From CAYFVR01 sp046541515 (GTDB lineage: Bacteria > Desulfobacterota > Desulfobacteria > Desulfobacterales > Desulfococcaceae): a stretch of 61,172 nucleotides of DNA. Every line of letters begins with the position of its first letter. Position 1 is the first letter of the stretch. This document shows, piece by piece, positions 51,725 to 59,300 of the stretch. The translations under genes and the position numbers were made by a program. Location: contig JBKHDD010000011.1 of the NCBI GenBank assembly GCA_046541515.1, forward strand, positions 1-61,172, read 5' to 3'. The notes beneath the pieces are model-generated. The model saw only the letters and a program-made list of their open reading frames with translations. It searched no databases and was not told the DNA's origin.

Positions 51725-54046
51725 ATGAGACGCTGGAAGCATGTCACCATCGCGAAGCGGCTGTACGGCGGGTTCGGGCTGGTTCTGGTCCTCCTCGCCC
51801 TGGTTGCCGGTTTTGCCGCCACCGGTTTCGTGGCCATTGGAAATCGGGTGGGCGCCGCGGACCGGCTGAACGCGCTGGCCGCCGACATCCGGGCCGCCCG
51901 TCAACAGGAGAAGAATTTCATCCTCCGGACGGACGAAGCCTCGGCGAACGCCGTCGGGGAAATTCTGGACCGGCTGGGCGGGACCATCGAGTCGGCCCGG
52001 GCGGCCCTGCCCGAGGCCCGGGAACGGGAACGGCTGACGGCCGTGTCGGAGGCGGCGGCCGCCTACGGCGCCGCCTTTCGCGAGTACCGGTCGCTCCAAC
52101 GCCGGCGGGAGGAACGGATGGCCGAAATGCGGGCCCTTGCCGAGGCGGCCCTGGCCCAGACCGGCGGGCTCCGGAACGACCAGGAAGAACGGATTCAAAC
52201 GATCCGGGCCGAAGGGCGGGCCTTTTTGCGGGACAAACTGGAAAAGGCCGACGACGCCGCCCGGCTGGTGCGATTGGCGCTGGCCGCCAAGGCGTTGCGC
52301 ACCTGGCTGATGTACGATTTCGACACCGAAATTTTTCAGGAATGGCAAGCCATCGTCCAGGAAATCATCGACCTGACCATGGACCTCCGGCGGCGCTTCA
52401 CCCTGGAACGAAACGTGGAACAGGCCGACATGATTTTGGAAAGCATGCAGGCCTATATGGAATCCTTCCTTCAATATCTGGCCACCGACGGCGCCGTCCA
52501 ATCCCAGGCGCTGGTGCGGACGGCCGGACGCGCCGTCGAGGAGATGGAGGCCATCCAGGCCGACCAGCGGACCCAGTTGGCGGAGAGCCAGCGGCAGGTG
52601 GACCGCTGGATGGCCGACCGGCTGAACAATCTCTCCGACGCCGAAACCGTCATCCAGACCCTTCTGAACGCTCGGAAAAACGAAAAAGAGGTCATTCTCG
52701 CCAGGGAAACCGGATTTGAGGAAGCGTGGGCCTCGGATATGGCCCAAATTCGCCGGACCGTCGAAGAACTGCGGAGCCGGCTGCCGGCGGAAGAACGCGG
52801 TCCCCTGGACCGGGCCGCGTCGGCCATCGAGGCCTACGGAGCCGCCTTTTCCGGCTACCGGGACCTGATGGCCGTCCAGACCGAGGCGGAGACCCGCATG
52901 GTGGAAGCGGCGCGCGCCGTGCAGGAAATGGCCGAGGCCGCTCGAACGGCCCAGGTGGCGGCGGTCCACGATCGGATTCGAGGGGCCATCGGCTGGATGG
53001 TTGGCATTTCCTTGCCGGCCGTCCTGGCCGGGGCGTTTCTGTCCTTTTTTCTGGGCCGGGGCATTCGGGAGTCCATTACCAGGGCGCAAACCATCACCGA
53101 AACCGTGGCCATGGGCGACCTGACCGGACACATCCAGGTGGATCGGGAGGACGAAATGGGCCGGCTTCTCCAAGCCCTGGAGATGATGGTTCAACAACTC
53201 CGATCGGCCATCGCCGAAGTGCGGTCCGGCGCCACCGGCGTCGCCGCCGCCGGCCGGGCCCTGAACGACGGCGCCGCCCAGATGTCCCAGGGCGCCGGCG
53301 AGCAGGCGGCCGCCGCCCAGGAAGCCTCCGCCTCCATGGAGGAGATGGCCGCCAACATCCGCCAGAACGCGGAACACGCGGCCCAGACGGAAAAAATGGC
53401 CACCGGCGCGGCCCGAAAGGCGACGGAAGGCGGCGAGGCGGTTTCCCAAGCGGTGTCCGCCATGGGCGATATCGCCGAAAAAATCGCGGTGGTGGAAGAG
53501 ATCGCCCGCCAGACCGATCTGCTGGCCCTGAACGCGGCCATCGAGGCGGCCCGGGCGGGAGACCACGGCAAAGGATTCGCGGTGGTGGCGTCCGAAGTGC
53601 GCAAACTGGCCGAACGCAGCCAGGCGGCGGCTCGGGAAATCAACGGGCTTTCCCGTTCCTCCATGGAGGTGGCCGAAACCGCCGGCGCGCGCCTGGCGGA
53701 ACTGGTGCCGGAAATCCGGCGAACGGCGGAGCTGATTCAGGAGATCAGCGCGGCCTGCGCCGAGCAGGATTCCGGGGCGGTCCAGGTCAACAGGGCCATC
53801 CAGCAACTCGACATGGTCATCCAGAACAACGCCTCCGCCGCCGAGGAGATGACATCCACCGCCGAGGAAATGGCGGGCCAGGCCGAAAAGCTGCTGGAAG
53901 CCGTCTCCTTTTTTCAGGTGGGACGGGAAGCCGAAACCGAGGGCTGGGCCGACTGGGCAAGGCCCGAATCGCCGTCCCGGCGAGAAGCGGAACTTCCGTC
54001 GCCCGACGAGGAGGAGGACCGGCCCCTGCGAATTCCGTTGCAGTGA
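51725..54046 (+). CDS. Methyl-accepting chemotaxis protein with long helical sensor
   Basis: 773 aa, ATG after GGGAGG. TM1 (about 16-38); an all-helical periplasmic region of about 380 residues (HBM-type or two stacked helical bundles: IRAARQQEKNFILRTDEA and NARKNEKEVILARETGFEE look like repeated HBM starts); TM2 (about 420-442); HAMP; signalling hairpin with IARQTDLLALNAAIEAARAG. The signalling part is very like that of the MCP just upstream, but the sensors are unrelated. The C-terminal tail is acidic and Pro-rich. Confidence 0.93.
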   Translation: MRRWKHVTIAKRLYGGFGLVLVLLALVAGFAATGFVAIGNRVGAADRLNALAADIRAARQQEKNFILRTDEASANAVGEILDRLGGTIESARAALPEARERERLTAVSEAAAAYGAAFREYRSLQRRREERMAEMRALAEAALAQTGGLRNDQEERIQTIRAEGRAFLRDKLEKADDAARLVRLALAAKALRTWLMYDFDTEIFQEWQAIVQEIIDLTMDLRRRFTLERNVEQADMILESMQAYMESFLQYLATDGAVQSQALVRTAGRAVEEMEAIQADQRTQLAESQRQVDRWMADRLNNLSDAETVIQTLLNARKNEKEVILARETGFEEAWASDMAQIRRTVEELRSRLPAEERGPLDRAASAIEAYGAAFSGYRDLMAVQTEAETRMVEAARAVQEMAEAARTAQVAAVHDRIRGAIGWMVGISLPAVLAGAFLSFFLGRGIRESITRAQTITETVAMGDLTGHIQVDREDEMGRLLQALEMMVQQLRSAIAEVRSGATGVAAAGRALNDGAAQMSQGAGEQAAAAQEASASMEEMAANIRQNAEHAAQTEKMATGAARKATEGGEAVSQAVSAMGDIAEKIAVVEEIARQTDLLALNAAIEAARAGDHGKGFAVVASEVRKLAERSQAAAREINGLSRSSMEVAETAGARLAELVPEIRRTAELIQEISAACAEQDSGAVQVNRAIQQLDMVIQNNASAAEEMTSTAEEMAGQAEKLLEAVSFFQVGREAETEGWADWARPESPSRREAELPSPDEEEDRPLRIPLQ

Positions 54047-54281
54047 CGGGAGAGCGGACGGACCGCGCCGGGGCCCAAAAGGACCTTCCGCCGTCGCGCC
54101 CCAGCGGAAGCCGCCGCGGGAAACGGCCGGCGAATCCGATTTTGCGCCCGACATGGACGGAAAACCCAAGCGGCCCGACCGGGAAAAAGGTGGCGCTTTT
54201 TCGCGGGTTGGGCCATAATGACGCCAAAAAAACCACGGTGGACGCCGGAAACACCCGACGTCGGAACCAGGGAGGAATTTC

Positions 54282-54791
54282 ATGAACGAGACGGCGACGA
54301 ACACCGCACAATATTTGACTTTTCGACTGGGGGAGGAATTTTTCGCCCTGGACGTGGTCCAGGTGCGGGAGGTGCTGGACATGTGCCCCATCACCAAGGT
54401 GCCGGGAACCCCCGATTTCATGCGCGGCGTGATCAACGTTCGCGGCGGCGTGGTGCCGGTCATGGACCTGCGCCGCAAATTCGGTCTGCCCCAAAGCGAG
54501 CAGACCCTGGACACCCGAATCATCGTGATGGAGATCGCCATCGACGGCGAGGTGACGGTGCTGGGCACCTTGGCCGACTCGGTGAACGAAGTGCTGGACC
54601 TGGAGTCCAGCCAGATCGAGCCGCCGCCCAAAATCGGCGCCCGCTGGCGCACCGAGTTTATCCACGGAATTGGAAAACGGGACGACAATTTCTTGATCCT
54701 GCTGGACATTGATCGGGTGTTTTCCAGCGACGAACTGGCCTTGGCCGAGGCCGCCGCGGACGAAGCCGCGCCGGCCGCCGCCGAGGCCTGA
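54282..54791 (+). CDS. cheW: Chemotaxis coupling protein CheW
   Basis: 169 aa, ATG 54282 after GGGAGGAA. The SH3-like double-barrel pattern QYLTFRLGEEFFALDVVQVREVL, MRGVINVRGGVVPVMDLRRKF and a C-terminal DNFLILLDIDRVFSSDEL fit CheW, followed by an Ala/Glu tail of about 15 residues. It links receptors to CheA. It sits directly in the operon with two MCPs upstream and cheR 15 bp downstream. Confidence 0.95.
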   Translation: MNETATNTAQYLTFRLGEEFFALDVVQVREVLDMCPITKVPGTPDFMRGVINVRGGVVPVMDLRRKFGLPQSEQTLDTRIIVMEIAIDGEVTVLGTLADSVNEVLDLESSQIEPPPKIGARWRTEFIHGIGKRDDNFLILLDIDRVFSSDELALAEAAADEAAPAAAEA

Positions 54792-54806
54792 TCCATCGAC
54801 CGGCGG

Positions 54807-55679
54807 GTGGGCGCGCCTTCCGCGTCGGGACGTCCCGCGACGTTTGGTCCGCTGTCGGACCGGCTTTTTCTCCGCTTCAGCCGGTACATCCAGGAGGAGC
54901 TGGGGATCAAAATGCCCCCGGCCAAGCGGACCATGCTTCAGGCCCGGCTCCAGAAACGGCTGCGGAAGCTGGGCATGCGGGATTTCGAGCAGTACCATGA
55001 ATTCGTTTTCAGCCCGGAGGGGCGGCGGACCGAACTGCCCAACCTGATTGACGCGGTCACCACCAACAAGACCGATTTTTTTCGGGAGGCCCAGCACTTC
55101 ACCTATTTGACGACGCGGGTATTGCCGGAGCTGATTCGGGAGCATGGGGCGGGGCTGGAACGGCCGGCCCATTTCTGGAGCGCCGGCTGCTCCACCGGAG
55201 AGGAGCCCTACACCCTGGCCATGGTCCTGAGCGACTACCGGATGCAGCATCCCCGATTCGCCTTTTCCATTCTGGGCACCGACATCTCCGGCGAGGTGCT
55301 CCGGACCGCCGCCGCCGGGATTTACGCCCACGAGAAGGTGGCCCCGGTCCCCATGCCGCTGAGAAAGCGGTACCTGCTGAAAAGCCGGGACAGCAAAAAA
55401 GACCTGGTGCGGGTGGTTTCGGAGCTTCGGGGCCGGGTGGAATTCCGGCGGGTCAATTTCATGTCCCGGGACCTGGGCGTTCGCCGGACCATGGACGTGG
55501 TGTTTTGCCGAAACGTGCTGATCTATTTCGACCGGGACAACCAGGAGGCGGTGCTGGGCCGCATTTGTCGCCACCTGCGGACCGGCGGATACCTGTTCAC
55601 CGGCCACTCCGAAACCCTGAACGGCCTCGACGTGCCGCTGGTGCAGATGGCCTCCACGGTGTATCGGAAACGGGGATGA
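54807..55679 (+). CDS. cheR: Chemotaxis protein methyltransferase CheR (second copy)
   Basis: 290 aa from GTG 54807. The N-terminal domain has YIQEELGIKMPPAKRTMLQARL, and the catalytic domain keeps the canonical SAM motif FWSAGCSTGEEPYTLAMVL, ILGTDISGEVL and VFCRNVLIYFD. It is more canonical than the copy at 4183-5028. Its stop overlaps the cheD start. It methylates receptor glutamates of this operon's MCPs. Confidence 0.95.
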   Translation: MGAPSASGRPATFGPLSDRLFLRFSRYIQEELGIKMPPAKRTMLQARLQKRLRKLGMRDFEQYHEFVFSPEGRRTELPNLIDAVTTNKTDFFREAQHFTYLTTRVLPELIREHGAGLERPAHFWSAGCSTGEEPYTLAMVLSDYRMQHPRFAFSILGTDISGEVLRTAAAGIYAHEKVAPVPMPLRKRYLLKSRDSKKDLVRVVSELRGRVEFRRVNFMSRDLGVRRTMDVVFCRNVLIYFDRDNQEAVLGRICRHLRTGGYLFTGHSETLNGLDVPLVQMASTVYRKRG

Positions 55680-56230
55680 CCATGCTCCGGCCCCCGATGG
55701 AACCGAATTGGGCGGGACGAAACGTTTTTCTGAAGCCGTCGGAGGTGTTCATCGGCGGAATCGGGCCGGAGGCCGGGCGGGTGACCACAATTTTGGGCTC
55801 CTGCGTGTCGGTCACTTTTTTCAGCCCGCGACGCCGAATCGGGGCCATCTGTCATGCCCTGCTGGCGCGCTGCCCCGAGCCGGCCGCCTGTCGGACCCGA
55901 TGCGCCGAACACGGCCGCTACGTGGCCTGCGTGCTTCCCTCGCTTCTCCAGCGGCTTCGCACCCGGGGCGTCCCCCCGGACGATCTGGCGTGCGGCCTCT
56001 TCGGCGGGAGCGATTTGTACGGCGTAAACGGCGTCGCCGCGGTCGGCCGAATCAACGCGGAGACGGCGGCGGCCTTTCTCGCCTCCGCCGGTCTCCGGGT
56101 ACGACATCGGGACGTGGGGGGGAAAGCCGGCCGAAAGCTGATATTCAACACCGAAACGGGAGAGATCTGGCTCAAGCGGTTGCGGGAAGCCGGCCAGGCG
56201 GAGACGGATGCGCCATGGAAAAAATTCTGA
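55676..56230 (+). CDS. cheD: Chemoreceptor glutamine deamidase CheD
   Basis: 184 aa from ATG 55676 (ATG 55682 is also possible). The active-site Cys C43 lies in ILGSCVSVTF, H60 in GAICHALLAR, and the family ending KAGRKLIFNTETGEIWLKRL is present. CheD deamidates receptor glutamines and can modulate adaptation with CheC-type partners; no cheC is seen here. It overlaps cheR by 4 bp and the next hybrid kinase by 16 bp. Confidence 0.93.
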   Translation: MTMLRPPMEPNWAGRNVFLKPSEVFIGGIGPEAGRVTTILGSCVSVTFFSPRRRIGAICHALLARCPEPAACRTRCAEHGRYVACVLPSLLQRLRTRGVPPDDLACGLFGGSDLYGVNGVAAVGRINAETAAAFLASAGLRVRHRDVGGKAGRKLIFNTETGEIWLKRLREAGQAETDAPWKKF

Positions 56231-58710
56231 TCGTCGACGATGAAACCGAAATTCTCAATTTCATCCAGCGGCTGCTGTCCAAATACATGCCGGAAATCAA
56301 AGTGATCGCCGTCAACTCGGGATTGACGGGGATCGAGCGGGCCCACGCGGACCAGCCGGACACCATCCTGCTGGACATCAACATGCCGGACCTGAGCGGA
56401 TTCGACGTGTGCCGACGGCTGAAGGCCGACGACCGGACCCGCCACATCCCCATCATTATTTTCACCGGCATGCACACCGATTCCCGCAGTCGAATCAAGG
56501 GTCTGGATCTGGGGGCCGACGCCTTTCTCACCAAGCCCATCGGCGGGGCCGAGCTGGTCAGCCAGGTCAAGGTCATGCTCCGAATTAAACGGTCGGAGGA
56601 TCTGCTGCGCCAGGAAAAGGACCTGCTGGAGGCGGCGGTGGAGGAGCGCACCCGGGAACTGGCCTGGCAGGCGTCGGTCAACGAGGCGGTGGCGGAGCTG
56701 TCCGGCGCGCTGATTTCGTCTTCCACGTTGGACGTCATGTCTTCGCTGGTGATGGAAAAGGCCACTCGCCTCACCCGCAGCGTTCTGGGCTTTGTGGGCT
56801 ACATCGATCCAGGAACCGGCGGGCTGGTGGCGCCCATTTTCAGCCGGGACGTCTGGCCGGAATGTCAGGTCCCGGAAAAGGACGCCCACCATTTCGAACA
56901 TTTCAACGGTCTGTGGGGGTGGGTGCTGAACAACCGCAAACCGTTGTTCACCAACGAACCCGACACCGACCCTCGCTCCGCGGGCGTGCCGGAAGGCCAT
57001 GTGCCGATCCGGCGATTTCTTTCGGTCCCCGCGGTCATCGACGGTCGGCTGGTGGGGCAAATCGCGCTGGCCAACGCCGACCGGGACTATACCGAACGGG
57101 ACATGAACCTGATCTCCCGCTTGGCCCAGCTCTACGCCGTGGCGGTTCAGCGGCGGCGGGCCGAGGACGAGCTGATCCAGGCCCGGGAGGCGGCCGAGGT
57201 GGCCAGCCAGGCCAAAAGCGAGTTTTTGGCCAACATGAGCCACGAAGTTCGCACCCCCATGAACGGCATCATCGGCATGGTGGGGCTGGCCCTGGACACC
57301 GAATTGACCCAAAACCAGCGGGAATACCTGGAGATGGTGCGGGAATCGGCCGACGCCCTGCTCTCGCTGCTCAACGACATTCTCGACTTCACCCGCGTCG
57401 AGGCCGGCAAGCTGGACACCGTGTCCGTACCCTTCGACATGAACGCGCTCCTGGCCTCGGCCGTCACGCCGGTTCGGGTCCAGGCCGAGGAAAAACGGCT
57501 GGAACTGGAACGGTTTGTCGATCCCGCCGCGGCCGGACGCCGGCTGGGCGACCCCAACCGCATTCGGCAGGTGCTGATCAACCTGCTTCGGAACGCGGTC
57601 AAATTCACGGCCCAGGGCCGGATTTCGCTGCGGGTTTCCCCCGGGGAGGGAGATCTCGTTCGATTTGAAGTGGCCGACACCGGAATCGGAATTCCCGAGG
57701 ACAAGCGGGAGGCGGTTTTCGACAGTTTTTATCAGGTGGACGGCTCCATGAGCCGTTCTTTTGGCGGGGTGGGGCTGGGCCTTTCCATTTCCCGAAACCT
57801 GGTTTCCCTCATGGGCGGGAAACTGGCGCTGGAGAGCCGTCTGGGCGAGGGGAGCCGTTTCTGGTTCGACATTCCATTGCCCGCCACCTCCGACCCGGGA
57901 ACCGAGCGGGCACGGCCCGCCACCCCAAAACCCGATGTCGCCGATGGCGTCCAAAGTCTGGCCCGAAAAGGCCGACGGCCCAAAATTCTGCTGGTCGAGG
58001 ACGACGAAACCAATCGTCAGGTGTTCATGCACATTCTGGAGGCGGCGGAGTGCGACATTCGAATGGCCTCCGACGGGCGGGAGGCGGTGGCCGCTTGCGC
58101 CGAAGACGCCTTCGATCTTGTGCTGATGGACCTCCAAATGCCCGGCATGGACGGCATCGCCGCCGCCCGCGCCATCCGGGAAACCGATCCCAAAACGCCG
58201 GTTCTGGCCCTGACGGCCCACGCCTATCCCAGGGACCGGGAGCGTTGTTTCGCCGCGGGCATGGACGACTACCTCGCCAAACCGGTGTCTCCCGAACGGC
58301 TGATCCGTTACGTGGAACGGCATCTGGGCGGCCGAGTAAAACGCTCCCCTCGTCTGGACCGGCTCCATCGGGGAGGGTTCGATCTCTGCGCGACCCGGAC
58401 CGCCGGCAAGGGAGAAGCGGAGGCGGAGCGGGCCATGGATCTGTTTTTCAAAGAGGCGGAATCGGCCCTGGCGGAACTGGAAACCCGCCTGGAGGCGGGC
58501 GACGCCGCCGGAATGGAGGTCGCCGCCGACCGACTGCGCAAGGCCGGGGCGGCCGTGGGCGCCCCCGGTTTGCCCGACGACGCTTTCCGCATCAAGCTGG
58601 CGGCCCGACGGGAGGACTTGGATTATGCCCGGACCTTGATCGACCGGGCCGGAACCTTGGCGGCCGGTTTTCGGCGGCTATGGGAAACCGGGGAAGAGCC
58701 GCCAAGCTGA
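56215..58710 (+). CDS. Soluble hybrid histidine kinase (REC-GAF-HisKA-HATPase-REC-HPt-like)
   Basis: 831 aa from ATG 56215. Receiver 1 has D54 (ILLDINMPDL); a coiled coil leads to a GAF domain (about 155-310); the kinase core has H343 in FLANMSHEVRTPMNG, NLLRNAVKF, DTGIGIPED and GVGLGLS; receiver 2 has D639 (LVLMDLQMPGMDG). The C-terminal helical domain looks like an HPt, but the expected phospho-His is Asp (D772, AADRLRKAGAAVGA), so it probably cannot relay phosphate. There is no TM. It is coupled to cheD and likely tunes this chemotaxis pathway. Confidence 0.88.
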   Translation: MEKILIVDDETEILNFIQRLLSKYMPEIKVIAVNSGLTGIERAHADQPDTILLDINMPDLSGFDVCRRLKADDRTRHIPIIIFTGMHTDSRSRIKGLDLGADAFLTKPIGGAELVSQVKVMLRIKRSEDLLRQEKDLLEAAVEERTRELAWQASVNEAVAELSGALISSSTLDVMSSLVMEKATRLTRSVLGFVGYIDPGTGGLVAPIFSRDVWPECQVPEKDAHHFEHFNGLWGWVLNNRKPLFTNEPDTDPRSAGVPEGHVPIRRFLSVPAVIDGRLVGQIALANADRDYTERDMNLISRLAQLYAVAVQRRRAEDELIQAREAAEVASQAKSEFLANMSHEVRTPMNGIIGMVGLALDTELTQNQREYLEMVRESADALLSLLNDILDFTRVEAGKLDTVSVPFDMNALLASAVTPVRVQAEEKRLELERFVDPAAAGRRLGDPNRIRQVLINLLRNAVKFTAQGRISLRVSPGEGDLVRFEVADTGIGIPEDKREAVFDSFYQVDGSMSRSFGGVGLGLSISRNLVSLMGGKLALESRLGEGSRFWFDIPLPATSDPGTERARPATPKPDVADGVQSLARKGRRPKILLVEDDETNRQVFMHILEAAECDIRMASDGREAVAACAEDAFDLVLMDLQMPGMDGIAAARAIRETDPKTPVLALTAHAYPRDRERCFAAGMDDYLAKPVSPERLIRYVERHLGGRVKRSPRLDRLHRGGFDLCATRTAGKGEAEAERAMDLFFKEAESALAELETRLEAGDAAGMEVAADRLRKAGAAVGAPGLPDDAFRIKLAARREDLDYARTLIDRAGTLAAGFRRLWETGEEPPS

Positions 58711-58812
58711 AGGCATGGTCCACGGAAGCCGGATTGGGTTGCGCTTCCCGAACCCGACATGGCGTGTTATGGCGCGACCTCCTGCGCGAGACCGTCGGTT
58801 TGTGGTCCGTCG

Positions 58813-58836
58813 GGGCGCCCCTGGCGGGCGCCCTTT
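58813..58836 (+). terminator. Possible terminator between hybrid kinase and CheY-like gene
   Basis: The self-complementary octamer GGGCGCCC at 58813-58820 and again at 58826-58833 forms an 8-bp stem with loop CTGGC, followed by TTT. The short U-tract makes it a leaky terminator at best. Confidence 0.45.
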
Positions 58837-58901
58837 CCGGGCGAAACGGCGGTCGTCGGCGGTTGGGATGAATTTCAAAAATGGGCGAGGAGCATATTTT
58901 T

Positions 58902-59300
58902 ATGAAAATTTTGGTCGTTGAGGATGATTTCATCTCCCGGCGAATCCTCAAGGAAATTTTAACGGAGCACGGAGACTGCGACGTCGTGGTGGACGGCGAC
59001 GAGGCGGTGCAGGCCTTTCGCCTCGCCCGGGAGGAGGGCGCCCCCTACCAGCTCATCTGCATGGACATCATGATGCCCAACATGGACGGTCAGGAGGCCC
59101 TCAAGCAGATTCGGGAAATCGAGAAGGCCGCCGGGGTTCGGGGATCCGAGGAGGTCAAGGTGATCATGATCACCGCGCTGGACGATCCCAAAACCGTTTT
59201 TCACGCCTACTACCGTGGCGGGGCGACCTCCTACATCGTCAAACCCATCGAAAAGGACAAGCTGATCCAGGAGATCCGGACCCTTGGTCTCATCCGATAA
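58902..59300 (+). CDS. CheY-like response regulator
   Basis: 132 aa from ATG 58902 behind GAGGAG (an ATG seven codons upstream is in frame without a site). A single receiver domain: VVEDD near the start, D55 in ICMDIMMPNMDG, MITALDD switch and K in IVKPIEKD. It is a candidate CheY of this operon, acting on the flagellar motor or another output. Its 3' end overlaps the next gene by 17 bp, so the two are coupled. Confidence 0.92.
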   Translation: MKILVVEDDFISRRILKEILTEHGDCDVVVDGDEAVQAFRLAREEGAPYQLICMDIMMPNMDGQEALKQIREIEKAAGVRGSEEVKVIMITALDDPKTVFHAYYRGGATSYIVKPIEKDKLIQEIRTLGLIR

